Positions 40,198 to 48,772 of a DNA stretch of 64,000 nt are shown one piece after another. The first letter of the stretch is position 1. Each line of letters opens with the position of its first letter. Origin of the DNA: Nakamurella antarctica (lineage in GTDB: Bacteria; Actinomycetota; Actinomycetes; Mycobacteriales; Nakamurellaceae); the NCBI RefSeq assembly GCF_003860405.1, contig NZ_CP034170.1:1426001-1490000 (forward strand), read 5' to 3'. The notes beneath the pieces were generated by a model. That model did no database searches and was not told the DNA's origin. It saw nothing but the letters and a program-made list of their open reading frames with translations. A program made the position numbers and the translations under genes.

Positions 40198-42195
40198 CTA
40201 GCGCGACTTCACCGTGAGAATGTGCGCGACCCGTTGCTCCGGGTCTAACCCCACGTCGTTGAACTGGCCCCAGTGATACTGCTCGCCCGATATTTCATCA
40301 ACGACGTCAAACTCGGCGCCCCATTCCAGACCGAGCGCCGGCAAGTACAGGTCGGTGGTTCCCCAGTACATGCCTTGCGCGGCGAGTGCGACCACCACGA
40401 TGACGGTGTCGCCGCTGCGCTCGTCCCGTTTGGAGAAACACAGCAGCTGCTCGTTATTGATGCCGTGGAACCAGAGGCCCTTGAGCTTTTGCAGTGCGGG
40501 ATGGTCGCGGCGAATGTGGTTGAGCTGGGTGATGAAAGGTTCCAAGGAGTCACCTCGCTGCAGCGCCCCGGCGTGATCCCGCGGCCGGAGTTCGAACTTC
40601 TCGGAGTTCAGATACTCCTCTTTGCCTTCCGCCAGCACTTCGCTTTCGTACAACTCGAAACCTGAATACACGCCCCACGTGCTGGCTAGCATGCTGGCCA
40701 GCACGGCGCGGATTGCGAACATTGCTCTGGACTGCGTCTGCAAATGGAACGGCAGGATATCTGGCGTGTTAACGAAAAAATTGGGCCGCATGTAGTCCGA
40801 TGCCAGGACCAATTCGACTCCGTAGTCGATGATGTCGGCCTTGGCGGTCCGCCACGTGAAGTATGTGTAGGACTGCGTGAAACCGACCCGACCCAGCTCG
40901 TGCATCATCGGCGCTCGGGTGAAGGCCTCGGCGAGGAAGATTACCTCCGGATGCGTGATGTGCACCTGATTGATTAACCACTCCCAGAAGTTAATGGGCT
41001 TGGTGTGTGGGTTGTCCACACGGAACACCGTGATCCCGCGGTCGATCCAGAATCTGATCACCCGCAGAATTTCTGCGTACAACGTCGCCGGAGCGTTATC
41101 GAAGTTAATGGGATAAATGTCTTGATACTTTTTCGGCGGATTCTCTGCATACGCAATTGATCCGTCGGCGAGCGTGGTGAACCACTCGGGATTCGACGTT
41201 ACCCAAGGGTGGTCGGGAGCGCATTGCAGCGCAAAGTCCAACGCGATCTCGATGTTTTGCTCCTTCGCCGCAGCGACGAATGCGTCAAAGTCAGCCAGCG
41301 TCCCCAGATCCGGGTTAATCGCATCATGGCCGCCCTCATCCGATCCGATGGCCCACGGGGAGCCGACATCGTGTTGCCCGCTCTCCACCGTATTGTTCTT
41401 ACCCTTGCGGTTCAGCTTCCCGATGGGATGGATCGGGGGTAGGTACAAGACGTCGAAGCCCATGCGGGCGACCCTCGGCAATTCTGCCGTCGCATCCGCG
41501 AACGTCCCGTGGCGCAGCACTTCACCATTCGGCCCGACCTCAGCGCTCAGGGAGCGGGGGAATAATTCGTACCAAGAGCCAAATTCTGCGAGCGGGCGGT
41601 CCACCCAAATCCGGATCGGGGCGGCTTTGGTAGTCAGCTCTCGAATGGGGTCGGCGGCGAGCACGGACCACAGCTCCTGCGCCACAGCAGGCCCGATACG
41701 CTCTGCGACAGAACGGCTTTCGTCGCGAAGGGCAGCGATAGCCGTGCGAATAGCGGTGGCGTACTTTTGCTGCGGCCGCCGAGAAATCCGGTCCAACAAT
41801 TCGATGCCAGTGGCCAGATCATTGGCCATTTCCGCGCCGGACTGGCCGGCGGCAGCCTTGATTTCCACGGCATGTTTCCACGTTTCAAGTGGATCCGACC
41901 ACGCCTCGACTGTTGCTGTCCAGATGCCCTGCCTGTCAGGGACTACGTGGGCGACATAGCGGTCGACGCCCGGCGCCGGCTGCATGCGTAAGAGGGGGGC
42001 CACCGTGCGGGTGCGCACCTTGACTCCACCTGCGACTTCCGGCCCACGCCACACCACATTTGCGGCTACCGCATCGTGGCCCTCTCGGAAAACCGTCGCA
42101 CTGATGAGGATGGTTTCGCCGATCACCGCCTTCGAAGGATAGGAGCCGCAAGCGACTAAGGGGGCAAGGTCTGAGATACCGATTCTTCCAGCCAC
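40198..42195 (-). CDS. glgE: Alpha-1,4-glucan:maltose-1-phosphate maltosyltransferase
   Basis: GH13_3 enzyme that extends alpha-glucan with maltosyl units from maltose-1-phosphate; 665 residues. N-terminal beta-sandwich domain (VVWRGPEVAGGVKVRTR), then the helical domain, then the barrel with FDVLYLPPIHPIGKLNRKGK, FRVDNPHTKPINFWEWLI (nucleophile Asp) and EVIFLAEAFTRAPMM (Glu). All are characteristic of GlgE. First gene of the minus-strand operon and divergent from glgP. Confidence 0.95.
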   Translation of the reverse strand: MAGRIGISDLAPLVACGSYPSKAVIGETILISATVFREGHDAVAANVVWRGPEVAGGVKVRTRTVAPLLRMQPAPGVDRYVAHVVPDRQGIWTATVEAWSDPLETWKHAVEIKAAAGQSGAEMANDLATGIELLDRISRRPQQKYATAIRTAIAALRDESRSVAERIGPAVAQELWSVLAADPIRELTTKAAPIRIWVDRPLAEFGSWYELFPRSLSAEVGPNGEVLRHGTFADATAELPRVARMGFDVLYLPPIHPIGKLNRKGKNNTVESGQHDVGSPWAIGSDEGGHDAINPDLGTLADFDAFVAAAKEQNIEIALDFALQCAPDHPWVTSNPEWFTTLADGSIAYAENPPKKYQDIYPINFDNAPATLYAEILRVIRFWIDRGITVFRVDNPHTKPINFWEWLINQVHITHPEVIFLAEAFTRAPMMHELGRVGFTQSYTYFTWRTAKADIIDYGVELVLASDYMRPNFFVNTPDILPFHLQTQSRAMFAIRAVLASMLASTWGVYSGFELYESEVLAEGKEEYLNSEKFELRPRDHAGALQRGDSLEPFITQLNHIRRDHPALQKLKGLWFHGINNEQLLCFSKRDERSGDTVIVVVALAAQGMYWGTTDLYLPALGLEWGAEFDVVDEISGEQYHWGQFNDVGLDPEQRVAHILTVKSR

Positions 42196-42614
42196 ATGGC
42201 AAACCTACCCAACAAGCACCACCCCTAACCTTTCGCAGGGGACTTCTTGCACCGATCCCGCAATCTGGCCTGGCGATTACGCGCTGACCTGCGGTTACGT
42301 TCGAATTGAGTAGAAAATATTTGGTTCGCATTCGACTTTTCGATTTCCGGCGCGCGGGCGGTCGAAATATTTCTTTTCTTACCGTTGCCTGGCAGCTCTC
42401 GTCGGCGCACCGGCGCCGGCGCGAGGCTATGGTGAGGGAGGCTGAATGGCCTGATCAGGCAAATCAGGGTGCAAAGTAGTGCCGGGTGCTCTCCGGGCGG
42501 GGTGCTGGGAGGTGTCTGAATCGTTCCCAGGTGCGCAGTTCGTTTCCCCTGAGGTGGGGAGAATTACCTCATGGTGGTCCCCAGAGCTGCGGAAAATCAG
42601 ATATTTTTCAAGGT
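42196..42614. promoter_or_regulatory. Divergent glgE-glgP control region
   Basis: This 419-base gap contains an unusually A+T-rich patch (about 42305-42385, with AAATATTT twice), suited to promoters for either side. A perfect 12-bp palindrome GCCTGATCAGGC (42449-42460) may be an operator. Closer to glgP, CCCCTGAGGTGGGG and the overlapping GAGGT...ACCTC could form alternative hairpins. A TATTTT hexamer lies seven bases before the glgP GTG. Confidence 0.4.
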
Positions 42615-45215
42615 GTGAAGGCACTCAGAAGGTTTACCGTCCGTCCCCAACTTCCAGAGGCGTTGCGGCCGCTAGGGGCACTTATCCGCAACTTGCGGTG
42701 GTCTTGGCATCCGGCCAGCCAGGATCTGTTCGCTGATATCGATCCGGAACTATGGAAAAAGGTCGAAGGCGATCCGCTGAGGCTGCTCGGAGCCGTCAGC
42801 GTCCAGCGGCTGCAGGAATTGTCCACCGATGTGGACTTCCTGCAACGAATGCATGCTCTGGACGCCGATCTGCAGCACTACCTCACCGAGCCGCGCTGGT
42901 ATCAACAGCAGATTTCTCATCACACCGAAACAGGCGACGGGCTAGGCGGCGACTTTCCCCGCGCCATTGCCTACTTCTCCCTCGAGTTCGGTGTGTCGGA
43001 GGTGCTCCCCAACTACTCGGGAGGGCTCGGCATCCTGGCGGGAGATCACCTCAAATCTGCCTCCGACCTCGGGGTACCCATTGTGGGTATCGGCCTCTTA
43101 TACCGATTCGGCTATTTCTGGCAGTCCCTCAACGCCGATGGTTGGCAGCAGGAGCACTACCCGTCGCACGACCCGCAGGGGCTGCCGCTATCGCCTGTTC
43201 TGGGTGCGGACTCCGAGCAGCTGTCGATTGCTGTACCGATGCCCGGAGGCCGCAATATTGTCGCTCGGATCTGGCTTGCACAAGTAGGCCGCGTCCCATT
43301 GCTGTTGCTGGACACCGATATTGAAGCCAATGATGTCGAGCTACGTCAGGTGACCGACAAGCTGTACGGGGGCGATCAAGACCACCGCATCAAACAGGAA
43401 ATCTTGGTGGGCATCGGCGGCGTTCGCGCCGTCCGTGCATTCTGCGAGGCGACGGGTCACCCGCTGCCCGAGGTCTTCCACATGAACGAGGGCCACGCTG
43501 GTTTCCTCGGTCTGGAGCGGATCAGGACCCTCATCGCGGAGGAGGGACTGACCTTCAGCGAAGCTCATTCCGCCGTTCGCGCTGGCACGGTCTTCACTAC
43601 CCATACCCCCGTGCCAGCAGGGATCGACAGATTCCCAATGTCCATGGTGGAGCACTATCTAGCAGGTGACTCGGAAGGTGACTCGTCGTTGGTTCCCGGA
43701 CTGCATGTGGGGGAGGTGCTCGCGCTCGGAGTCGAAGACGACCCATCAAGATTCAATATGGCTCACATGGGTCTGCGACTCGCGCAGCGCGCGAATGGTG
43801 TCGCAAAGCTGCACGGTGTGATCTCCCGGGAAATGTTCTCCGGTTTGTTCCCTGGTTTCGCCCCGCACGAGGTGCCGATCGGTTCTGTCACCAACGGCGT
43901 TCACCTGCCCACCTGGGCATCGCGTGAAATGCGCCAGATAGCGGGTGACATGGCGAACTGGCAGGATCTGGCCTCCGCCCCCGAGTGGCCCAATAGCGCC
44001 TCGGTGGACGGTGAGCGTCTCTGGGAGCTGCGCAACACTTTGCGCGCACGGTTGGTAGAGATGGCCCGGATGGCTGTGAAGAAGTCCTGGTTGCAGCGCG
44101 GCCGGACAGAGGCGGAGTTGGGCTGGACAGACAGCATTCTCGACCCGGAGATCTTAACGATTGGGTTCGCCAGGCGGGTGTCGACGTATAAGAGGCTCAC
44201 CCTGATGTTGCGCGATCCGGCGAGGCTCAAGGCGCTGCTACTGGACCCGGACCATCCGATCCAGATCGTCATTGCGGGTAAAGCGCATCCTGCTGATGAC
44301 GGTGGGAAGACGTACATGCAGGAGATGGTGCGCTTCACGGATGATCCGGAAATTCGACACCGCATCGTATTCCTCCCTGATTACGACATGGGGATGGCAG
44401 CGATCCTGTGTTCTGGAGCCGACGTGTGGCTAAACAACCCCCTGCGTCCACAAGAGGCATCCGGTACTTCCGGGATGAAGTCGGCACTCAACGGCGGTCT
44501 TAATCTCTCCATCTCGGACGGGTGGTGGGATGAGCTCTACGACGGCAACGACGGTTGGATGATCCCCACCGCTGACGGGATCTCAGACATGGAGCGCCGC
44601 AACGACTTAGAAGCCAACGCGCTCTATGCCTTAATGGAGAACCAGGTAACGCGACTGTTCTACGACCGCGGTCTTGACGGCCGCCCTGGCCGCTGGGTCG
44701 ATATGGTGCGGCATACCCTCGCCTACCTTGGCCCGCGAGTGCAGGCGACGAGAATGGTGCGCGACTATGTGGAGCAGTACTACGCCCCCGCAGCAGCAGC
44801 CAACAGGGCCGTTAGCGCGGATTCCCTCGCGCCTGCTAAACAGTTGGCCGCATGGAAGGACAAGGTGCGATCAGCGTGGCCCCAAGTCCGCGTGGTTAAT
44901 GTCGATACATCAGGAATCGGCGCAACCCCGTCAGTGGGTAGTGTGATGACCGTTCGAGCCCACGTTGATCTGGCAGGGCTTGCCCCCAGCGATGTTGCGG
45001 TGCAGGCGGTGATGGGGCGGGTCGGTGAAACTGACGAACTCCACGAGGTGTCGTTGACACCGATGGCGCCGATCGAAGGCGATTCCGACAACGTTGCTTA
45101 CGAAGTCGAATTGCCGTTGTCGCAGTCGGGGTCTGTGGGATACACCGTCCGAGTGCTGCCCCAGCACGCATTGCTGGCTGCTCCCGCTGAATTAGGTTTG
45201 GTAGTTACAGCCTAA
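42615..45215 (+). CDS. glgP: Alpha-glucan (glycogen) phosphorylase
   Basis: GT35 phosphorylase releasing glucose-1-phosphate from glucan; 866 residues from the GTG at 42615. The frame is open to 42486, but family similarity begins at RRFTVRPQLPEALRPL, so the upstream 43 codons are probably leader. Motifs: YFSLEFGVSEVLPNYSGGLG, EVFHMNEGHAGFLGLERI, TTHTPVPAGIDRF, FARRVSTYKRLTLML, and the PLP-lysine region ASGTSGMKSALNGGLNLS. This is the actinobacterial form lacking the long N-terminal regulatory segment. No ribosome-binding site precedes the GTG, compatible with leaderless translation. Confidence 0.93.
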   Translation: MKALRRFTVRPQLPEALRPLGALIRNLRWSWHPASQDLFADIDPELWKKVEGDPLRLLGAVSVQRLQELSTDVDFLQRMHALDADLQHYLTEPRWYQQQISHHTETGDGLGGDFPRAIAYFSLEFGVSEVLPNYSGGLGILAGDHLKSASDLGVPIVGIGLLYRFGYFWQSLNADGWQQEHYPSHDPQGLPLSPVLGADSEQLSIAVPMPGGRNIVARIWLAQVGRVPLLLLDTDIEANDVELRQVTDKLYGGDQDHRIKQEILVGIGGVRAVRAFCEATGHPLPEVFHMNEGHAGFLGLERIRTLIAEEGLTFSEAHSAVRAGTVFTTHTPVPAGIDRFPMSMVEHYLAGDSEGDSSLVPGLHVGEVLALGVEDDPSRFNMAHMGLRLAQRANGVAKLHGVISREMFSGLFPGFAPHEVPIGSVTNGVHLPTWASREMRQIAGDMANWQDLASAPEWPNSASVDGERLWELRNTLRARLVEMARMAVKKSWLQRGRTEAELGWTDSILDPEILTIGFARRVSTYKRLTLMLRDPARLKALLLDPDHPIQIVIAGKAHPADDGGKTYMQEMVRFTDDPEIRHRIVFLPDYDMGMAAILCSGADVWLNNPLRPQEASGTSGMKSALNGGLNLSISDGWWDELYDGNDGWMIPTADGISDMERRNDLEANALYALMENQVTRLFYDRGLDGRPGRWVDMVRHTLAYLGPRVQATRMVRDYVEQYYAPAAAANRAVSADSLAPAKQLAAWKDKVRSAWPQVRVVNVDTSGIGATPSVGSVMTVRAHVDLAGLAPSDVAVQAVMGRVGETDELHEVSLTPMAPIEGDSDNVAYEVELPLSQSGSVGYTVRVLPQHALLAAPAELGLVVTA

Positions 45216-45233
45216 ACATCGGTGACTACTTGC

Positions 45234-45264
45234 CGGGGATCCCTGACGACGTCGGGGATCCCCG
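45234..45264. terminator. Bidirectional hairpin between glgP and glgX
   Basis: CGGGGATCCC, 11-base loop, GGGATCCCCG: a perfect 10-bp stem centred between the convergent glgP and glgX stops. No strong T-run, but position and stability fit a terminator serving both strands. Confidence 0.6.
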
Positions 45265-45292
45265 CAAAAGCCAGCGTTCTCAGCACCTGCCC

Positions 45293-47419
45293 TTAGTTAG
45301 CCAAGGCCGCATCTTCGATGTCACCAGCCCGATGGATGCGGAAAAGCAAGAAAGTTCTGCCGGGAACCGTGATGTGGACTCCGGACGGGATCGCCGTCAC
45401 ATCGTAGGGGACACCGGTGACGCTGTCAGTGCTTAGCTCCGGGACATAGGCCTCGGCATAGGGCGGCCCGGGCAACGTCAGGTCGATCGGCGCGGCGCCA
45501 GCGTGCAGCACGATAAGCCAGGAATCATCGGATAGCGGCTGGCCGTATGGCCCGTGCCCACGGACGTCTTGGCCGTCGAGCCACATTTGCACCGTTTGGC
45601 GATTCGAGTCGAACCAATCCTCGTCCGTCATCTGCTGGCCAACGGTGTTGAACCAGACCAGGTCCGGAAGGCCATCGTCAAAGACGGTTTGCCGACCTTC
45701 AAAAAATTCCCCCTGATGCAACGCTGGGGAGTCGGCGCGGATCCGCAAAGTGTGTTGGAAAAATGCCAACATGTCTGCCTGTTCGGGTTCGAGAGTCCAA
45801 TCCACCCAGGAGATCTCGTTGTCGTGGCAGTAGGCGTTGTTGTTGCCTCCCTGGGTGCGCCACAGCTCGTCGCCCATGGTGACCATGGGGGTACCTGTGG
45901 ACAGCAACAAGGTGGCGGCGAGGTTTCGAGCCTGTCGGGTTCGAAGGGCACGGATTTCCAAGTTGCAGCTTTCGCCCTCTTCGCCGTAATTGGCAGACCT
46001 ATTGTTATCGGTGCCGTCGCGGCCCTGCTCACCGTTGGCCAGATTGTGCTTGTGTTCGTAGCTGACGGTGTCGCGAAGGGTGAACCCATCGTGTGCGGTG
46101 ACGAAATTGATAGACGCCCACGGCCGCCTGTTGCTGGAGTAAAGGTCGCTGGACCCGGTGAGACGATAGCCAATATCTCTCACGCCGCCGGCTCCACGCC
46201 AAAAGTCGCGGACGCCATCTCGGAATCGGTCGTTCCACTCTGCCCACATGGCTCCAAACTGACCGACTGCGTATCCCTCGCCCGTCGCGTCCCAGGGTTC
46301 GGCGATTAACTTGCGAGTGGCTAACAATGGGTCGGCGGCGATAGCGGTGAGCAGCGCAGCGCCCGGGTCGAATGCACCGCCGTGTGGCCGGCCGAGCACC
46401 GAGGCCAAGTCGAACCGGAAGCCGTCAATCTGGAATTCGGTTGCCCAGTAACGCAATGAGTCGCAAACCAACCGGGCGGTTTCCAGGCTTCCGGTCTGCA
46501 GCGTGTTCCCGGTGCCGGTGATGTCGGAGTCGAAGGGCAAATAGTAGGCGTCGGGGTCGAAACCTCGCAGAGTCAACGGGGTGGGATATTTGCGGCAGCC
46601 CTCGCTGGTGTGGTTGTAGACGACGTCGAGCACCACCTCGATGCCCGCGCCGTGTAACGCATCCACCATCGAGGCAAACTCGGTGCGTTCGGCCCCGGTT
46701 CGGCTGGCATATCGAGGATGCGGGGCGAAGTAGCTCAGCGTCGAATAGCCCCAATAATTGGATCTGCCAGTCGCTCGGAGTCCTGGTTCGGTGGAGAAGG
46801 CTTGGACCGGAAGCAACTCGAGGGTGGTGACGTTCAGAGACAGGAGATGTTCGATGATGGCGGGATGCGCGACCCCGGCGTAGGTACCGCGAAGACTTTC
46901 GGGCACCCCGGGGTGGAGTTGCGTGAGGCCTTTGACGTGCGCCTCGTAGAGGACCGTATGTTCCCACGGCACTTGGGGACCGGGGCGAGGAGAAATGAGT
47001 GGCGCGGTGACGAAACCGAGTGGGGCATGGCCAGCAGAGTCGACACCGGGCGCGGAGACGATATCAAGGTCGTAGTCGACAGAGTCGACGCGTCGGGCGT
47101 ACGGGTCGAGCAGAAGTTTGCTGGGATCGATGCCGTGGACTCGGTATCCGTAGCGCTGGCCAGCGCCGACGCCAGGGATGAATCCATGCCAAATACCAAA
47201 CGTTTGCTCAGTCAGTTCGATGCGAGTCTCCGCTCCGCCGGCGTTGACAAGACACAACTCCACGGCGCTGGCCTTGGCCGCGGCGACGGAAAAGTACGTA
47301 CCATCTGCTGCCAATGTGGCGCCCAGCGGAAATGGACGGCCAGGGTAGGAGCTTGCAGCACCGAGCCGGGGGCGCGGAATCCCCGGGGCGGCAGACGGTG
47401 TTCTTCCAGGGGGCAGCAT
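45293..47419 (-). CDS. glgX: Glycogen debranching enzyme GlgX
   Basis: GH13 isoamylase-type debranching enzyme removing limit branches; 708 residues from the ATG at 47419. The frame extends to a TTG at 47539, but the family start (GRPFPLGATLAADGTYFSV) is close behind the ATG. Catalytic motifs: VVLDVVYNHTSEG, FQIDGFRFDLASVLG (Asp), LIAEPWDATGEGYAVGQF (Glu), NFVTAHDGFTLRDTVSY. CBM48 domain N-terminal. With GlgP it completes glucan turnover beside the GlgE synthesis operon. Confidence 0.94.
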   Translation of the reverse strand: MLPPGRTPSAAPGIPRPRLGAASSYPGRPFPLGATLAADGTYFSVAAAKASAVELCLVNAGGAETRIELTEQTFGIWHGFIPGVGAGQRYGYRVHGIDPSKLLLDPYARRVDSVDYDLDIVSAPGVDSAGHAPLGFVTAPLISPRPGPQVPWEHTVLYEAHVKGLTQLHPGVPESLRGTYAGVAHPAIIEHLLSLNVTTLELLPVQAFSTEPGLRATGRSNYWGYSTLSYFAPHPRYASRTGAERTEFASMVDALHGAGIEVVLDVVYNHTSEGCRKYPTPLTLRGFDPDAYYLPFDSDITGTGNTLQTGSLETARLVCDSLRYWATEFQIDGFRFDLASVLGRPHGGAFDPGAALLTAIAADPLLATRKLIAEPWDATGEGYAVGQFGAMWAEWNDRFRDGVRDFWRGAGGVRDIGYRLTGSSDLYSSNRRPWASINFVTAHDGFTLRDTVSYEHKHNLANGEQGRDGTDNNRSANYGEEGESCNLEIRALRTRQARNLAATLLLSTGTPMVTMGDELWRTQGGNNNAYCHDNEISWVDWTLEPEQADMLAFFQHTLRIRADSPALHQGEFFEGRQTVFDDGLPDLVWFNTVGQQMTDEDWFDSNRQTVQMWLDGQDVRGHGPYGQPLSDDSWLIVLHAGAAPIDLTLPGPPYAEAYVPELSTDSVTGVPYDVTAIPSGVHITVPGRTFLLFRIHRAGDIEDAALAN

Positions 47420-47932
47420 ATGACGATTGTTCCGGCGAATCCCCAATTTGCCTAACCCGGCATTGGGGGCTGCTGTGCCTGTTGGGTGCCATGAGTTCGG
47501 CCGGATGCTGAGACTGGGAATCTGGCACGCCGATGGCAAGGGTTCCGTCCGGCCCTTTTGGGGTGGGGGAGTTTGCGCGCGCTCGGATTAAGTCCTTGCG
47601 GCGAGCGGGCGACAGTGCCGAAGTTCAAGGTGTACTAGTCGACCGCTGGCGGTGGTTAGAAGGGTTTCGGCTATTCGACCTCCCCAGCTCGTGCGGGGAA
47701 GCGGATCTTCAGGGACTGCCGGCTGCGGCGTGAATGGACGAGCAAGGCGCCCCCAGGCAGGCGCGACGGCAACGAGGGGCAAGGCGGATATTTGGTCACA
47801 GAACGGAGTTTTCGCTGCGTGCAAACAGGTGATGAATCGGCTGAATTGGTGATGGCCCCGTGCCTCCTTCGTGCTAAGTTTCTGTGAGATCGCGGCTACT
47901 GGAGGCGCGGAAGTGCCGGTTGGGTGGGTTCG
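47420..47932. other. Gap between glycogen locus and RHS locus
   Basis: I see no supported gene in these 513 bases. Short open frames on both strands lack ribosome-binding sites and recognisable sequence. The 3' part should hold the promoter for the LPXTG gene; TAAGTT at 47875-47880 is a possible -10, and GGAGGC lies further upstream of the start than usual. Confidence 0.5.
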
Positions 47933-48772
47933 ATGAGTCGATTACCGGTGATTTTCGCGTGGGCGCTAGGTCTTGTGCTGGCAATGGCCCCGGCGGCGCA
48001 CGGATCCGTCATTGAAGCGCCCGTGGCAGGCCAGATCCAAAATTTCCTTGGTATTTCTGCTGCTCCGGGCGATGTGTCGTTGTCGTGTGTGGGGGTGGAT
48101 GCTACGAAGTGCGATTCTGATGGTGATCGGATCACTGATGTTGTTGAGCGTCAGGTGTGCGGTACTGCGACGTGTTTGACGCCGGGGCAGGACAGTGATG
48201 GGGATGGTGTTCCTGATTGGGTGGAGCTGCGGGCGTGCGGCACGGCGACGTGTGCTGACCCGAAGGCTGACGCTGACGCCGATGGCATTCCTGATTATGT
48301 GGAACAGATCATCTGTGGGAGCGCTAGTTGTGAGGGCGGTTCCTCTGATGCTGACGCCGACGGTATCCCCGATTGGGTGGAGGTGTTGATCTGCGGCGAC
48401 GTGACTTGCGCTGTGGGGTCTGAGGACTTCAACGCCGACGGGGTTGCTGATGCGAAGCAGCTGAAAAAACTGTTTGATGACACCGCTGCAGCGGCCGCCG
48501 CCGCGCAGGCTCGTGGTGATGGGGGTGGTGGTGTTGCTGCCAGCGGCGGCGGTGTGGTGAGACCTGTGGGTGTGCTTGCGGTTCCGGTGGGGGGTGCGTT
48601 GCCGGTGACGGGTGTGAATGTGGCGGTGTGGGTGGTTTTGGCTGGGGTGTTGTTGTTGCTGGGTGCTGGGTTGTTGGCGGTGTCTCGGCGCCGCCGGCCT
48701 GACGGTGGGCCAAACGGCTCTGCGGGTGCTGGTGCTGGTTCTGCGTCTTCTGATGAAATGGGTTCGATCTGA
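47933..48772 (+). CDS. LPXTG-anchored protein with calcium-binding-type repeats
   Basis: Predicted cell-wall-anchored protein, 279 residues from the ATG at 47933 (GTG at 47924 is the alternative). Signal peptide LPVIFAWALGLVLAMAPAAHG. The middle has four repeats with an exact 26-residue period: D-x-D-x-D-G-(I/V)-x-D-(V/Y/W)-V-E then a Cys-Gly-x-x-x-Cys pair; one example is DSDGDGVPDWVELRACG. A fifth, degenerate copy follows. The D-rich part matches thrombospondin type-3-like calcium loops. The C-terminus is a full sortase signal: LPVTG, hydrophobic helix (VNVAVWVVLAGVLLLLGAGL) and RRRR, then a 25-residue tail. The stop overlaps the next gene by one base. Probably a surface partner of the secreted RHS protein. 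Confidence 0.8.
   Translation: MSRLPVIFAWALGLVLAMAPAAHGSVIEAPVAGQIQNFLGISAAPGDVSLSCVGVDATKCDSDGDRITDVVERQVCGTATCLTPGQDSDGDGVPDWVELRACGTATCADPKADADADGIPDYVEQIICGSASCEGGSSDADADGIPDWVEVLICGDVTCAVGSEDFNADGVADAKQLKKLFDDTAAAAAAAQARGDGGGGVAASGGGVVRPVGVLAVPVGGALPVTGVNVAVWVVLAGVLLLLGAGLLAVSRRRRPDGGPNGSAGAGAGSASSDEMGSI

Noticed and set aside
41012-41020. TTGTCCACA, a DnaA-box-like sequence
   Set aside because: It is a single copy inside the glgE coding region where it encodes the conserved VDNPHTK catalytic motif.
47420-47539. TTG-initiated longer GlgX
   Set aside because: The added 40 residues do not resemble GlgX, and an ATG at 47419 lies just before the family start.
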